Below, in pieces: positions 11,551 to 23,052 of a DNA stretch of 64,000 nt. Each line of letters begins with the position of its first letter. The stretch's first letter is position 1. A model generated the notes under the pieces. That model had not been told where the DNA came from. It did not search any database and saw only the letters and a list, made by a program, of their open reading frames with translations. The DNA comes from Chara braunii (lineage: Eukaryota; Streptophyta; Charophyceae; Charales; Characeae): the NCBI GenBank assembly GCA_003427395.1, contig BFEA01000946.1:80174-144173 (forward strand), read 5' to 3'. The position numbers and the translations under genes are program-made.

Positions 11551-11664
11551 CAGTTTACCACAACCTGCAGCAGCCAGCAACAGTTTACAACAACCTACAA
11601 CAACCAGCAGCAGTTTACCACAACCTGCAGCAGCCAGCAGCAGTTTACCACAGCCTGCAACAGC
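11551..11664 (+). repeat. 30-bp tandem repeat, about 3.8 copies
   Basis: Units begin exactly at 11551, 11581, 11611 and 11641, each starting CAGTTTACCACAACCTGCAG and rich in CAG/CAA. The 30-bp period preserves a ten-codon frame reading QQFTTTCSSQ on the plus strand, inside an open frame at 11413-11688. The flanks show no protein family, so this is most likely a minisatellite. Confidence 0.85.
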
Positions 11665-12390
11665 GCAACCTGTAACAGTCATCAATAGCCAACAGCAGTA
11701 AGCGGCAGTAGGCAGCAGTCCCCTCCACAACTTGACTGCTCATCCGGTCCTTAAATGCCCACCTCTAGCTATCATTCTTAATGGGCAGTCTGTACACCGC
11801 TCATCCGCCTAGCGCACACAACTCGATTGCCCTGCCGTAGCTTTATAGTTGGACTCTGGCTACTGCGCAAGGTGGGAAGAGCCCCCGAGCAACGTCTCGG
11901 TCAGCAAGCGGAATCATCAACCTCTTGCCGCATGGCCCATCCTCTTGTTGTTTTAACTCGGTTAACAGGCGGTTCGCAAAGTTCTCTGTTGTCTTCGGAC
12001 TTCGCACTACCTTCTACCATTCACAATTCGGCGGGACGAGCAGCTTGCCACCCCTTAAACAAAACTCTAATCCTGGTGATGGCCTCTCACTCCCTGATTC
12101 TGACTAGGTGAGCACAACCTCGGCCAGGTAAGTCTTCAGTCTACACCCCCCCCTTCGCTGTACTCAGGCCCATAAGTAAGTAATCACGCCTCGTCACCAC
12201 TCCTCCACTATCCCAGTCTGTAAGCAGAGACACCCGTCAACAGGTAAGCCCTCGTCCCTTTGGGCTCGCTCCCAGCTACTCCAACTGTCCCAGTGAGCAA
12301 GTTCAGAATGAATCTTCGGTTGGAATACGGGAAGATACATGCGGATACCAGGCAAACCCACCCGTTGTCGCTCCTTCGTCTCCTCTCCTG

Positions 12391-12459
<69 letters not shown>

Positions 12460-12698
12460 TTCCCTAATCGGCAGCGGGTTTGGTAATAGGTAGATCCGAG
12501 TCTCAAGGTCGGNCCAACTTTTAACTCCACGGATCACATGTACATCGTATCGTAAAAGCAGGTAAGCCCCCTTTTTCCTCACCGTCGTTTTCACTCCCCC
12601 TTCCTTTACTATACCACGTAGGATCGAAATGAATTTTTCGCTAAGGTGCGGTTACATTCATACGGCGTTTGAAAAGGCATCCTTCCCTGGGCGCAGCC
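11665..12698. other. Intergenic with CT microsatellite, no gene seen
   Basis: Mixed C-rich sequence with several GTAAG-type donors (for example 12115-12130 and 12240-12250) and the CT repeat at 12393-12456. I see no conserved coding segment. It separates the stem-loop region from the truncated left end of gypsy element 1. Confidence 0.35.
12393..12456 (+). repeat. (CT)n microsatellite
   Basis: About 32 uninterrupted CT units. Ser/Leu or Arg/Glu repeat ORFs across it are artefacts. Confidence 0.95.
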
Positions 12699-13901
12699 TT
12701 ATTTGCTTATAGTACGCAACCAAGGCATGCCTAGAATCATGTCGAACTTGGTGTCGAGGATGTCAAAAGACACCAGCTCGCACGCAAGTGGCGCAAAGTA
12801 GACCGGAACGCCGTCAATGCATCGGTCAATTGACTTTTGCGTGCGGCCGTCCGCGAGTGTAACTTGCGTAGGTTGCGTCTTCCTTCGAACGCGCGGGCCA
12901 AGACCTGCGCGGGCCATAAAGGCTTGGCTCATGAAGTTGCGAGACGCTCCGCAATCAATCAAGGCACTACAGGTTGCCTTTCCGATTTGAATGCGGATAT
13001 AGAGCAAAGGTGCGTCGGTATCGGCGTACCTTTGGGTGGCGTACTCGCGGTCAATCTTCGCAAGATAGGAGCGGAGATCGAAAACCGCTACCCCGTCGTC
13101 CGTCAACGGAGCTGGTACTGTAGTGTGCAAATAGGAGCGTAGAGTTGCCATCAAGGCGTTGCAATGCGGCCTTGGCAAGGTTCCGGTCGAGGGTAGAGGC
13201 ATCCAAGCGAAGTCCTCTCTCGTGAGCGGGTCAAGCTCCTCAAGTCTTGACCACGCCGTCGAGTCATCGGAAATCAGTGGCGAACTGACCGGATCACTTG
13301 CCGACGGTGTACAGGCTGCACCTGCGCGAGCTAAGTGCACGTGGCTTGGCTGGTCTAATGGTGGTCCCAGCTGGGCGGCATAATCCTCGTACGTGGCACG
13401 AGAATCAGCGACTAACGCATGCTCCCCGGTAGTGACATCGATTGCTAGCAAGGCAACCGGGTCCGGCGGAGTGAGGAGAGACGTCGCCCTGCGTTTGGTG
13501 ACGTGACCCAATGATAATCCTGCTAATTTTGCCAGTAAAATTTTATCCGTCCAAACCTCCACTCGTCGATATTTTTCGTCATATTTGGGGCCGTTCGTAC
13601 GGGCGGCCTCGAATCGAACCTCCGTGGGGAGTTTGTTCGTTCTACACAGGGGGCACCTCCATTCCTTGCTATTCGTCCAATATCGAACGCAGGCCCCGTG
13701 CGCACGATTGACACACGTGGCACATTCTACCCAATCGACAAACCCTGTTTCGAAAGGATGACAGTCAACCCCACAAACCTGTGCAATACATGTGCAAAAA
13801 TAGCAAAACTTGTCAGGGAGGGTGGCAAAGAAAGCAGATGAGGTGAGAGGGGCAGAGTAAGTAGGAGAGGAAGGGGTTGCGGGGACAGGTGGGGTACACA
13901 T
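12699..13901 (-). CDS. Chimeric 400-aa ORF: PHD finger joined to retropepsin
   Basis: One uninterrupted frame. Residues 33-86 form a PHD finger (C4HC3): C33/C36, C60/C63, H68/C71, C83/C86, spacing C-x2-C-x23-C-x2-C-x4-H-x2-C-x11-C-x2-C, with the typical Trp two residues before C83 (EWRCPLC). Residues to about 125 (WTDKILLAKLAGLSLG) align with WTNIALIATLVGNPLQ of element 2. From about residue 130 on the sequence changes to a linker and a gypsy aspartic protease: ALIDCGASRNF (Cys where Thr or Ser is usual in DTG/DSG) and FDMILGMPWL near the C-terminus. It begins MCTPP, as the element 2 PHD ORF begins MC. Integrase is absent. The junction looks like an insertion or recombination that by chance or selection kept the frame. 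Whether it is expressed is unknown. Confidence 0.75.
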   Translation of the reverse strand: MCTPPVPATPSSPTYSAPLTSSAFFATLPDKFCYFCTCIAQVCGVDCHPFETGFVDWVECATCVNRAHGACVRYWTNSKEWRCPLCRTNKLPTEVRFEAARTNGPKYDEKYRRVEVWTDKILLAKLAGLSLGHVTKRRATSLLTPPDPVALLAIDVTTGEHALVADSRATYEDYAAQLGPPLDQPSHVHLARAGAACTPSASDPVSSPLISDDSTAWSRLEELDPLTREDFAWMPLPSTGTLPRPHCNALMATLRSYLHTTVPAPLTDDGVAVFDLRSYLAKIDREYATQRYADTDAPLLYIRIQIGKATCSALIDCGASRNFMSQAFMARAGLGPRVRRKTQPTQVTLADGRTQKSIDRCIDGVPVYFAPLACELVSFDILDTKFDMILGMPWLRTISK

Positions 13902-14059
13902 GATGACAGAGGGAAAGAGAAGGACTGAATTTCAGAGAGGGTAAATTCAAAAGAAAGATTTTCCCTCGTGTCACTTACTCCTTCGACAAGATTTCGACCT
14001 GGTCGTACCGAGGTCCGACTTCCTTTTCTGGTTCGTTCCACGGAATCACTTCCTCGTTC

Positions 14060-14379
14060 TTTGGGACCTTTTCAGGTCGGTGCAATCATGTCAGTCCGTC
14101 CGCATTCCCGTGCCTCTCGTGCTTTCAGTGACGAATGTCAAAGTCCATGCTCTGTAGTACCGTCGCCCATCGTCCGATCATGCCGGAATAATCCTTCGAT
14201 TTCTTCAGGACCAAGGTGAATTTTCGCCCGTATAGGTAAGCGCGAAAGTGACTGATTCCCCAGAGTGCCGTGTAGCATTCTCCCGTTGGAGCAGCGTAGT
14301 TGCGTTTGCAGGCGGGTACCGATTTGGACGCATACTCCACCACGTTCTCGAGCCCGCTTGGTCCCACTTGTGCCAGCAT
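14060..14379 (-). pseudogene. RNase H region of gypsy element 1
   Basis: The frame 14379-14125 reads GLENVVEYASKSV, GECYTALWGISHFRAYLYGR and SGMIGRWATVLQSMDFDIRH, matching the element 2 RNase H block (45700-45980). A frameshift near 14125 is followed by NADGLT, a TGA, then LHRPEKVPKNEE, which matches HGNADGLTRLHRPAKVPKGEE of element 2; the TGA sits where element 2 has Arg, consistent with CGA to TGA. The frame ends at a TAA near 13983, about 80 bp before the PHD ORF begins. Confidence 0.75.
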
Positions 14380-15683
14380 CGCCGAAATGGCCTCAAGCTA
14401 CCAGTCAGTAATAAAACAAAAGGCTTTTCGGGATCCGGCCTTATAAGGACCGGAGCCGAGATGAGAGCGGCCTTGAGTTTTGAAAACGCCTGATCGCATT
14501 CCGGTGTCCTGATCAACGGATGATCTTTGCGCAGCTGATTGGTGAGAGGTCCTGCAATCGCTGCAAAGCCCTTGATAAATCTTTGGCAGTACGAGGCCAG
14601 ACCCAAAAAGGCGGGAACTTGCGTAATAGTTGTAGGCACCAGTGCATCCCTGACGGCTGTCACCTTCTGCGGCTCCGGTTGGAGCCCCTGGTTCGTTACC
14701 ACGTGTGCCAGGAAGGAAATGGTGGTAAGGAAAAACTGACACTTCTCAATTGCTACCTTGAAGCCAGCATCTCGTAACGCATGCAGCGCCCATTCGATAT
14801 GCTGCACGTGTCCGTCGTAGGAACTTGAGTACACCAAAATGTCATCCATATATACGATCACGCAGTAGTTGATGATGCCATGAGCCAATCGAGTCTTTCG
14901 CACGAAATTCTAAAAAGCCATATTCATAGCTTGCTGAAACGTCGCGGGGGCGTTGCAGATACCCATCGGATATCGAATTCACTGCCATGTGCCTTCGAAG
15001 AGTACAAACCCCATTTTCGAACGGTCTTCTTCTCGAACAAGAAGATGGTGGAACCCATGACAAACATCAAACTTAGTGAAAAATCGGGCACTCCCAATCG
15101 CATCCAACAACTATTCAATCTAAGGGAGGGGGTATACATTTTTGATCGTGATATCATTTAGCTTTCGGTAATCGATGCTAATGCGAATCCCTCCACCCTT
15201 TTTAGGTACGATCACTACAGGGAAAGACCACGGACCTATAGCGGGTTTGATCCATCCATTGGCTTCGAACTCTTTAATCCGCCGAAAAGCGGCCGTTCTT
15301 TGTGCAGGCGAATATCGGTAAGGAACGCAGCTAATGGGTGGATGATCTCTCGTGAGGATGGCATGCTCTATTACATTAGTTAAACAGATATCGTTATCAT
15401 TCACGCTCAACACATCTGCATAACCGTTTAACACATTGGTTAATGACCTTCGGAATTCCATGGGGAGGTGGCTCGGAAGGGTGATTATCGAATCCCCAGG
15501 AAATTTAAGGGGTATGTCGATCCAATCGTTCGGCCGTTCTCGTCGGTCGTGATCACTAGAAAAGACAGAACTACTGGTGCGAACAGAAAAGACCGTTGCA
15601 ATCATTTGCGATTCAGTCGAGCTGACCATTTCGGTTTCCTTCATCTCGGCATCCATTTCCGAATCGGTAGAAGTCTGTTCCAC
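14205..15683 (-). pseudogene. Reverse transcriptase region of gypsy element 1
   Basis: 15683-15120 carries the linker and RT N-terminus ([53 protein letters not shown]), ending at a TAG where element 2 has Arg. The fingers/palm section then continues with TAG, TGA and TAG interruptions (a TGA replaces Trp in GTWQ*IRYPMG). 14903-14205 carries [13 protein letters not shown], the catalytic YxDD box, then the thumb (PAFLGLASYCQRFIKGFAAI) and the start of RNase H. At least four stops and one frameshift make it inactive. Confidence 0.85.
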
Positions 15684-15686
15684 AGT

Positions 15687-16576
15687 TTATCCTTTTAAAT
15701 CCGTCATCTCCTGCATTAAATCAGGTACGTCACCTATCGGTGCTTTTGCTTCCTGTTGAATTAAAGCGATGGTCGCACCTGTCGTTAAGAGTGATATGGG
15801 AGGGAAAACAGAAACATCCAAATACTGTTCCGTTTGTTGATAACGTGTTCGTAAGGAAAGGGTTCCTTCGCACAAGGTGCGAGGGGGTTCCAAATCATCT
15901 GCCAGGTCGGACACCTGCAGTATGGGTTCCCCTAGGAGGGCTGAAGATCTGATCTGAGTTTTCGGAGGCGCAAGCACGCTGTCTTCCGAATCTGCGTGAA
16001 AGCTTCGTGCACTGTTGGGGTATACTGGAAATTCTTTGGGAATTCCATGCTCTTCTTCGTATTCCTTCTCTCCAATTCTGTTATCGATGTCCGAGGAAGA
16101 ATACTCTTCGGGATCAAGACATCGAATCATCCCTATTTGAGCCAAGTTAGGGATTCGCTTGATCGTTCGGGTGGAAATTCCACAAGGGGACAGTGTGCGG
16201 CCTTCCCCCAGTTTGCGTGAGCACCGGCTGCTTAGAATCAAAATGCAAACGAGCACCCACCGCCATCGTCCAAGGCAATCCCAATAGTACCGAATAGGAG
16301 CGCACATCTATCACGAGTGCGTTAACGAGGACGTGTATTCGTCCGACCTTTACGACCACGTTGTCGATAATACCTACGATGTTCATTGCTTCCTCGTCGG
16401 CAGAGACATATTGGTCTTTGCCAGATTGAGAAAGAATGGATCCGAGTCGTCCTGTCTTCCGGACGGTTTCTAATAATATGGCTTACTGCGGATGATCCCG
16501 TATCAATAAGAGCATTAAATGGCTTTCCCCAACCTCGCAATCACATTCGGCGCTTTTCCATAATACTGGTCGAGCT
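15687..16576 (-). pseudogene. Protease region and linker of gypsy element 1
   Basis: An aspartic-protease active site ALIDTGSSA is readable at about 16513-16486. A frameshift follows, and the remaining fold continues in another frame (16386-16147) with VGRIHVLVNALVIDVRSYSV and LLGLPW, the usual hydrophobic flap and LG-P-W block. A third frame (16307-15687) carries an acidic linker to RT. The corresponding element 2 segment (43370-43922) has IIDSGAAVLA and VLFGLP. Confidence 0.7.
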
Positions 16577-17007
16577 CATATGAAGTGATCCTTTTCAACT
16601 AACGAGATTGCTGCTATCCGTGCGACTTCCGGTTCGCCTGCTTCGGGTTCGGGTGATGCAATTTTATCGTCCCCTTCCTTCTGTTTCAGCATTCGCTGCA
16701 TGCGCTGGTATGTAAAGCGCTTCTGATTCTTTTGGCAATGTCGCAGGAGTTTATCATTTGCAGCTTCGGATATGGTAAGCAAGTGTCCCACCGGGATCGG
16801 AATGCAAATGTCTAGTTGCTTGAGTGTTCTCAACACATCGATGTCTCCTGTCCGGAACAGGGGACCAGGATTAGATTCGCGATCGACCCATTTGAGATCG
16901 TCGTGAGTTGTTAGGATTGCTCCGACCATGCCAGCGAGATGAAGATATTCAAGCGGATCGACTACATGAGCACCGTCCGAGGAGGGCGTTCTGGAGGTAG
17001 ACGCCAT
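16576..17007 (-). pseudogene. Gag-pol linker of gypsy element 1
   Basis: This open stretch, in the same frame as the zinc-knuckle ORF, begins MASTSRTPSSDGAHVV and contains IPIPVGHLLTISEAANDKLL and a Lys/Gln-rich helix. It sits between the nucleocapsid and protease. I know no domain for it. Its position and frame make it part of the element polyprotein. Confidence 0.5.
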
Positions 17008-17058
17008 CGCCGTAGAGGGAGAGGGCTGTTAAGGCACATATGCCACCAGTTTCCCGTT

Positions 17059-18166
17059 TTAGTTTGTTTCCATTAATGCGGCCACTCGTCCTTGATTCAC
17101 ATCTATGGGGGCCGCAACTGGAGGGGGTTGATTACGTTCCGGTTGCGGACAGTCCCGGGCGAAATGTCCAGCCTCTTTGCAGTTAAAACATTCGATTTTG
17201 CTCACTGGATTGGCTGGGTGAGGGAACTGAGGCGCATATCCGGACGCAGGCGGAGCAGGCAAAAGAGGGAATGGCGTGGGGGTAGGTCGAGCAGGAGCCG
17301 GGTTCGGCTTAATTAGTCTGCTCATTATCTGTTTCATTCGTTCCATGTGAGCTGCCTGCATTTGAATGAGGCTGCTCATCCATTGGGATTGCTTAGTGGT
17401 GACCGTATGGATCATTTGGGCAAGATGTAGATTGGTTACAGCCGGCGAAGAGGGGTCGCGGGAGATTTGTTTTTTTTTCTACTTCTGTCAGCTGGTTCAT
17501 TGGGGGAGAAGAAGAAGAAATTGATGGGATATCGGACGCGATCCCGTTTGGTAGGCCATGGTCAGGACGGGGGTAAAATCGTTTTACCGCCTGTAACCGC
17601 GATCGTCTTCTAGTCGCTACATCTTGTATAGTGTGTGTGATATCCTCGTCCCCCTGACTGATGTATTTCTTCATATCTGCCAGGTCCAATTCCAATGCTT
17701 TAGTGATGATGGCAGATAGCTGGTGTGTCTTCGGAGGGATCTTTTTCTGCAACTTCCCTTTCAACGTCGGACTTCGTAGATGATCGATGAACAAATCCCG
17801 AGCAAATTTCTCATCTCACCCAGATTTATCCAATGTCGTCTGGAGTCGGTCCACAAAATCGGGCAGTAATTCCCCGGGTCCTTGCAGTCGATTTTTTAGC
17901 ACGTACCAGGCGGCATCCTCACGTACTGTATCGAATTGGGCCAAGAACGCTTGTTTGAAAGTGTTCCAATCTGTCCATGTGTGCTTTTGGAACCAGTCAT
18001 GTGCGGTATTGCGAAGCAGCAGGGTGAGAACGCGGGGGAGGTCACCCGCACTGTAACCTTGGGCTTCAACGACTTCCAACCAGGCCTCAGGATGGGTATG
18101 GTTAGGGAAGAAGGGAAAAGGGGGAGGAATGCTAACAACTATCCTAGCACCGTCTGCCATTGGCAT
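17059..18166 (-). pseudogene. gag of gypsy element 1 (CCHC nucleocapsid)
   Basis: The capsid part starts MPMADGARIVV and contains HPEAWLEVVEAQGYSAGDLP and AHDWFQKHTWTDWNTFKQAF, a typical retrotransposon gag segment. A TGA at 17816-17818 interrupts the frame, which then continues DEKFARDLFIDHLRSPTLKG (17794-17393). A frameshift near 17400 leads to 17415-17059, with a proline-rich linker and one zinc knuckle CFNCKEAGHFARDC (C-x2-C-x4-H-x4-C). Element 2 encodes the related knuckle CYACHQPGHLARDC. It packages element RNA in intact relatives; this copy is broken. Confidence 0.85.
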
Positions 18167-18304
18167 CGCTGGTACAACCGCACGAGATCCGATACCAGCC
18201 TCACCAGATCGTGATCTAGTTACTGGGCAATCTCCACGAGCTGGTTAAGGGCTTCTTCTTCCTCTCCCCAGATCGACCTACTATTATCAGAACCGACACG
18301 AGTC

Positions 18305-18317
18305 GGCTCCTATACCA
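18305..18317 (-). promoter_or_regulatory. Primer-binding site of element 1 (initiator Met tRNA)
   Basis: The minus strand reads TGGTATAGGAGCC directly inside the LTR, close to the usual plant TGGTATCAGAGCC complementary to the 3' end of initiator tRNA-Met. Two bases differ. Elements 2 and 4 have matching sites. Confidence 0.75.
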
Positions 18318-18822
18318 ACCTCACACCCTGTGCTGTCTTTCGTACGGAGTGCTAAAGGTGCGGAAAAAGGCCCAGAAAAATAGCAAGATGGGGTGTGCCA
18401 AGGATTTTTGAAAATTGAGTGTGGGGAAACAGATGGAACTGGAATCCTCCGTGTTGGTCCGATGAGGTAAGTCGTTCGATTTTTCGCGCGTCGCGAAATA
18501 CGTGCGCGGTTTCGGCGCGAAAGGAAAAAGAAATACAAATTCAATCCAAGAAATAATGTCGAACGTCTCACCGGGCTACGACTCTTCGTTTAGAGAAAAA
18601 AGGTTGTGGCACGCTTCTCGTGTCGTGTTTTCGTACCAAGTCCCGGCTTCGCTCGTAGGCCAGTCTGACGTGGACGGTCTCAGTCATGTGGCTCTTTCCC
18701 TATGTTTGTCTTCACTCCGTATGCGATAGTGGAATCCCTTATATTCATACCGCTCGAAGCGCTAGCACTTAGAGCACAGAGTGCGAGGGCAATGGGGTTC
18801 CACTGCCGTCCACGGAATGACA
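18318..18822 (-). repeat. 5' LTR of gypsy element 1 (diverged)
   Basis: Reading the minus strand, the sequence starts TGTCATTCCGTGG at 18822 and ends next to the PBS. The segment around 18385-18415 (GGGGTGTGCCAAGGATTTTT on the plus strand) matches the LTR at 41165-41716 and the solo LTR at 20485-21029. The length, about 505 bp, is close to the other copies. It would supply promoter and polyadenylation signals. Confidence 0.6.
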
Positions 18823-20484
18823 ATCAACTCATTAAATGGCAACAATATCAAATATGGTGAAAAATGCGTATCAATAATGACAAACCCAGCTTCTACGAAT
18901 CCTAAGCAATGATTTTCCGGAGGAAAGTAGTATCGTCCGCCAATATGTGCAACAACTTCTCGTACGTCCCACTCCCATACACATGTCCCTTCCTCGTTGT
19001 AGGGAAAAGGTCGCGTTATCGTGGGGGATACGAGAGTCTAACGCCCGATCGAAGGACGTCCGTTAGTCCACATATCAGCCAATCACAAATACTCCACAGA
19101 CGTCATCAGATATAAAGCTCCAGACCAACCAATGCCTTTCCTCTTATTGCACCTGAGGGATCAACCCGCGACTCAGACTTCGTAAATCGTGTATCGGGGC
19201 GCCTTGTTTTTTGGGGCTGCCTTGGAGGACAAATGTTGATGTCGTGCAGCATAAGGCAGATGGCATGCGCAGTACATTTAGCGTGACATATCTAAACACT
19301 CTTGCATTCTCGAACAAAATCCCATCAAGGTAAAAATCGACAAACAATTATCAGCCCATGTGTATATTCACTGTGGAAGGTGCGAAAATGACTCACGCCG
19401 AGGGATCAGGGGAGGATCAGTACACACGCATCCAACGTTCACAAGACGAAAAGGACTGAGTTCCTCTGTCTTCGGGGATTACCCAGGAAACTAATGGAAG
19501 AGTTCCGGAAGGAGTTATTTCTCTCAGGAAAGTATGTCGTTTTCATCCATGAGAGGGACAAGCATCGAAGCACATTATTATTCAAAGATAAAAAGAGAGA
19601 AAGAGAGCGATAGGGATGAGACATCAAGGCGCATCATCCTTCAAAGAGAGAGGAAAAAAGAGAGAGAGATGAAGGAAGAATATCGAGAAAGGAGAGGACA
19701 AATTCCGACAGAGGAAGTTCGGCGTGGCCGCCGTACACTCATACCAAAAGATAAAGATCCGCAATAACAAGGGCGCATTCGCCGTGAATTCCAGTATGGC
19801 CCCGGGCCAATTAACCATTCAACTCCCACCATCCATCCTCATACCCGCACCGACGATCCCGACCGTCGCGTGCTAACTCCCACCTCTGCGATCGTCACCC
19901 CGCCGACGCAAGCTCGACGCAGGTCACCCAGATCCCACAGTCTGTCGTGGCGATCCAGCGCACAGCCGGTCAGCGTGTCATCAGCCCGACAGGACTTTTC
20001 GACTCGCACCAAACACTCTACTTGGCCCCTGCTTCCTGGAAGTTGGCTTGAGAGTTGAGAAAGTAAGAGAGATTTGCGGGCGTGTTTGCGAAATTTATAG
20101 TGGCGAGAGGGAAGACAAGGGAGAGAGAAGGCAGGGGGAAAGTCGAAGTGTAAAGAGAGAAGCAGGAAGAGAAGACTTGGCGAGAAGTGCACTGTAGAAG
20201 CCATGTTGACCCTTCGGAACTCCGCGATTGGCCAATCAGATTCGTTGTGCAATAGGCAGAGCTTATCGTACCACGCGCCTGATTGGTGGGTGAGAGTGAT
20301 CGAAGGATCAGTCGGACTTAGCGAGCTTCGCTCGAAAGGCGGGGGAGGGGAAAGGCCCGAGAAGTAGCGCAAGACGGGTCCAAGATTCAATCGATCGAGA
20401 AAGGGAAATGGGCGCGCGAAGATTCAGAGCGGGAGAGAGAGGGAGGAGGAGGAAAACAGTTACGAGGGTGACGCCCAACCTCAC
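18823..20484. other. Intergenic between two LTRs, no gene seen
   Basis: Contains an A/G-rich stretch (19570-19710) and CCAAT-like pentamers near 20228-20240 but no recognisable coding segment. Open frames are short and unconserved. Confidence 0.35.
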
Positions 20485-21029
20485 GCCCAGCGCGACTTCC
20501 TGATCGGAGTGGGATGTGGGCCTGGAAGTGCGAAAAGGGGTGTGCTAAGGATTTTTGGGGAAAGTGAGGGAGTCTTAAGGGTATGAATGCAATTAGGCGA
20601 GTCAGGGGTGCGTGCGCCAGGGACTCATGGTCTGGTGGGGCCGGGGCACTGTGGGTGACGGGCTACGGGGAAATCCCTCCGTGGTGGGGGTGGTCCTGAA
20701 AAGTTAGGCTGTCGGGGGCCGCCACGTGGCGCAGGTCGCCGCGCGCCCGGGTTGGGCCTTCGGAATTCCGAAGTTCTCTGTCCGCCGCTACGTCGGAAGT
20801 TCACGCAAAACATATTGGGCCAGTAGGGGGCTATGGCGGGCCACGGGATGATACTGAGTTGATGATATGGGAGAAGGAGGCGGAAAGGAGGGAAACTGGT
20901 GGTGATCTCAACGAATCCTGGGAGGGTGAAGTAGTATGTGTGGTCGGGAGAGGGGAAATCGGAGCACCGAGGGTCACTAGTGGTGGCACAGTGGAATTCT
21001 CGCGGACATAGCCGATTCTCCGTGTGACA
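20485..21029 (-). repeat. Solo LTR related to the element 2 LTR
   Basis: The minus strand starts TGTCACACGGAGAATCGGC at 21029 and follows the plus-strand LTR at 41165-41716 almost throughout, including the stretches that translate as REFHCATTSDPRCSDF and RRDFPV in both. No gag or PBS follows on the minus-strand side, so it behaves as a solo LTR. The open frame 20625-21116 across it is an LTR artefact, not a protein. Confidence 0.8.
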
Positions 21030-22939
21030 AGGGTATCGGGTCCTTATGAGCTCGTTTATTATAGGGGTGAAATGGTCCGGGTCAGAAGACGAATCTGAGC
21101 CCCAAGATCGCGTCATGGTATCATCGTCGACGGGATAATGCGGGTCGGGATATCGTCACCACGCACGGGCACGTGTAGGACAGGCAGACTCAGTAGCGCC
21201 TCAGCATGCTCGTATGGGCTGATGGTTCCGCTGTGATTCCTTTGAGCGAATCGTCGCACGGGAATGCGTGTAAGGGCGCGACTCGGATCGCGTTTACACA
21301 TGTTCTCCGCGCGGGACCAGACTTGGGATCGCCGATTATGCAAGATGCAATCATATCGCAACCCCCATTGCGGGATGAGCAAAACCGAGAGCAAAATCAC
21401 TATCGGGGCCAGATTATTATCCCATCTACAGCGACATCAGGTGTAGGCAAAGATTTTGACACATACATAACGCAAGGACAGGGATTCTCAGCAAAAAGAT
21501 AGACAAGCAGTCATAATATCCGTACATGTATACATTGGACAATCATACACACAATGCAAGCAGGTCGGACATCGCAAGGACAAATGTGAGCAAAAACCCA
21601 AGCCCAGGTTCCAGAAAGCCGAAATGAAAATAAGAACGGGCAAACCACCCGGAGCCGCAATCAAAATGTATGTACACAGATGAAAGGGGGGGAAGAGACA
21701 AAGAAACAACAAATCCACGTCCATCGACCTCAACTCTCTCTTCCTCTCTCTCTCTCTCTCCGATGCGGACAGTCCGTCGTCATGCACCCACCCACGAAGT
21801 TGTCACCCCGCTTAGTCCTCCTGCACCCGTCGGATTCGCCCATGCCCACAGTCTGTCGTGGCCCACGTCAATCCCGCGCGTTCGGGACCAGCCCGTCGGG
21901 TCGCCCAACTCCTACTCTACTCACCTCTTACTTAGCTCGTGTGCCGACCCTTCCTGATCGCGTAACCCCGAACTTCCAACAACAGGTTAAGAGAGTTGAC
22001 TAATCGTGCATCCGAAATTTATAGTGTGCATGTATGCGGGAAGGACACGGAATTACCTGAACTTAGAGTGGGGATTAGAGAGGGAGCGTCGACGTTCTGC
22101 ATGATCGGCCGCGGCGTACGGGACGCAACCCCTCTCCACGCATCGATCCGAGCATGCAAGTCGCGGCTTACAAATTCCAGCAAAAGAAAGAAAGAGAGGA
22201 AGGGAGAGACGAAATGCAAGAAGAGAGATATAGTTACAATGGCGCTCGCCCAAAATTACAGTTACACATACGATTAAGGGCGCCCACTAATCAGAGTTCC
22301 GTTGCAGCCGCGCGAAGAAGCGCGTGAACAAAAAGCGTCGCGCGGCTGGAAAAATCCTAATTCCTAAATTCCTATCTGATGCGAAAAAGCAAAAAAACAC
22401 AAATTCCAGAAGGGAAGTCTGAAATTTCGAGAGCCATCGGGCTCGACAAAATTCAAAAAGGTTTTAAAGGAAAAATTCAAAAAGAGCTCAGCAATTTTCC
22501 CGCGCGATGTCCGTGCCCGAAAGATCGAAACCGAAACGAAAGAAACGACGTCAACATTTATTAATCGCACGCGAGGTGGCACGCCAGACATCCATCCGAC
22601 CAATTACTCATCCGGCCGTTCCAAGATACACCCAGCCCCGAAGAAGCGACGAAAAAGACGAAGAAGCAAGGGTACTGATGCAATTTTCCACCGATCCCGG
22701 TTTCCCGTAATTGGTCCAATCTTCCCACCTTAGGAGCCCTCGTTGCAACCGCGCAGAAACTCGTGCGTTACAGAAAGTGGTTCGTCACATATGTGACGTC
22801 CAGGGGATTCCCATATTAGCAAGCTCCTGCTTGCTTATTGACACGTGTCGATTTCTCTAATCGATCGACACGCGGAGCACTTCACTTTATGCCATTTACC
22901 GTTTGATTGCATGCGAACATCATCCAACGTGGCAACTCT
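21030..22939. other. Intergenic, no gene seen
   Basis: Mixed-composition DNA with a short TC run (21745-21762) and several short hairpins (for example an imperfect pairing of GACACGTGTCGATT with AATCGATCGACACG near 22840-22875). Open frames are short. Nothing matches a known family. Confidence 0.35.
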
Positions 22940-22972
22940 AACATGCTATTCGTTAAAATAAGACATTATACT
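22940..22972 (+). repeat. 33-bp left-end sequence of locus 1
   Basis: AACATGCTATTCGTTAAAAT continued by AAGACATTATACT. The same 33 bp, with two transitions, lies at 47611-47643 at the left edge of locus 2; flanks differ on both sides. In locus 1 it is also half of an imperfect inverted repeat, because TAACGAAT ends at 22991. It may be the terminus of a mobile element. Confidence 0.6.
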
Positions 22973-23052
22973 GTGTCCTCTTTCTAACGAATTCATTTTT
23001 GGCTGCATTCCAAGCAACGTAGGCACGCTCATCCGCGGCTTAAGCACATGCA

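Larger units (their letters stand above)
12699..18822 (-). mobile_element. Ty3/gypsy element 1 (composite, minus strand)
   Basis: In minus-strand order: LTR (18822-18318), Met-tRNA PBS (18317-18305), gag (18166-17059), protease (about 16540-16147), RT (15683-14205), RNase H (14379 to about 14060) and an ORF with a PHD finger (13901-12699). The PR-RT-RNase H order, the YMDD box and the PBS identify Ty3/gypsy. It is the sister of element 2 (41165-47583, plus strand), with matching blocks throughout. Stops and frameshifts occur in every module. After the PHD finger the sequence jumps into a protease of a different gypsy lineage instead of an integrase, so the left end is a recombinant or nested product. 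No 3' LTR is seen. Confidence 0.85.

Noticed and set aside
20625-21116. 163-aa ORF repeated at 41075-41569
   Set aside because: Both are LTR sequence; the shared translation reflects LTR similarity, not a protein family.
19830-22050. Weak direct similarity between 19830-20100 and 21790-22050 (shared CCCACAGTCTGTCGTGG)
   Set aside because: Only one clear 17-bp match and scattered short words; not enough to call an LTR pair.
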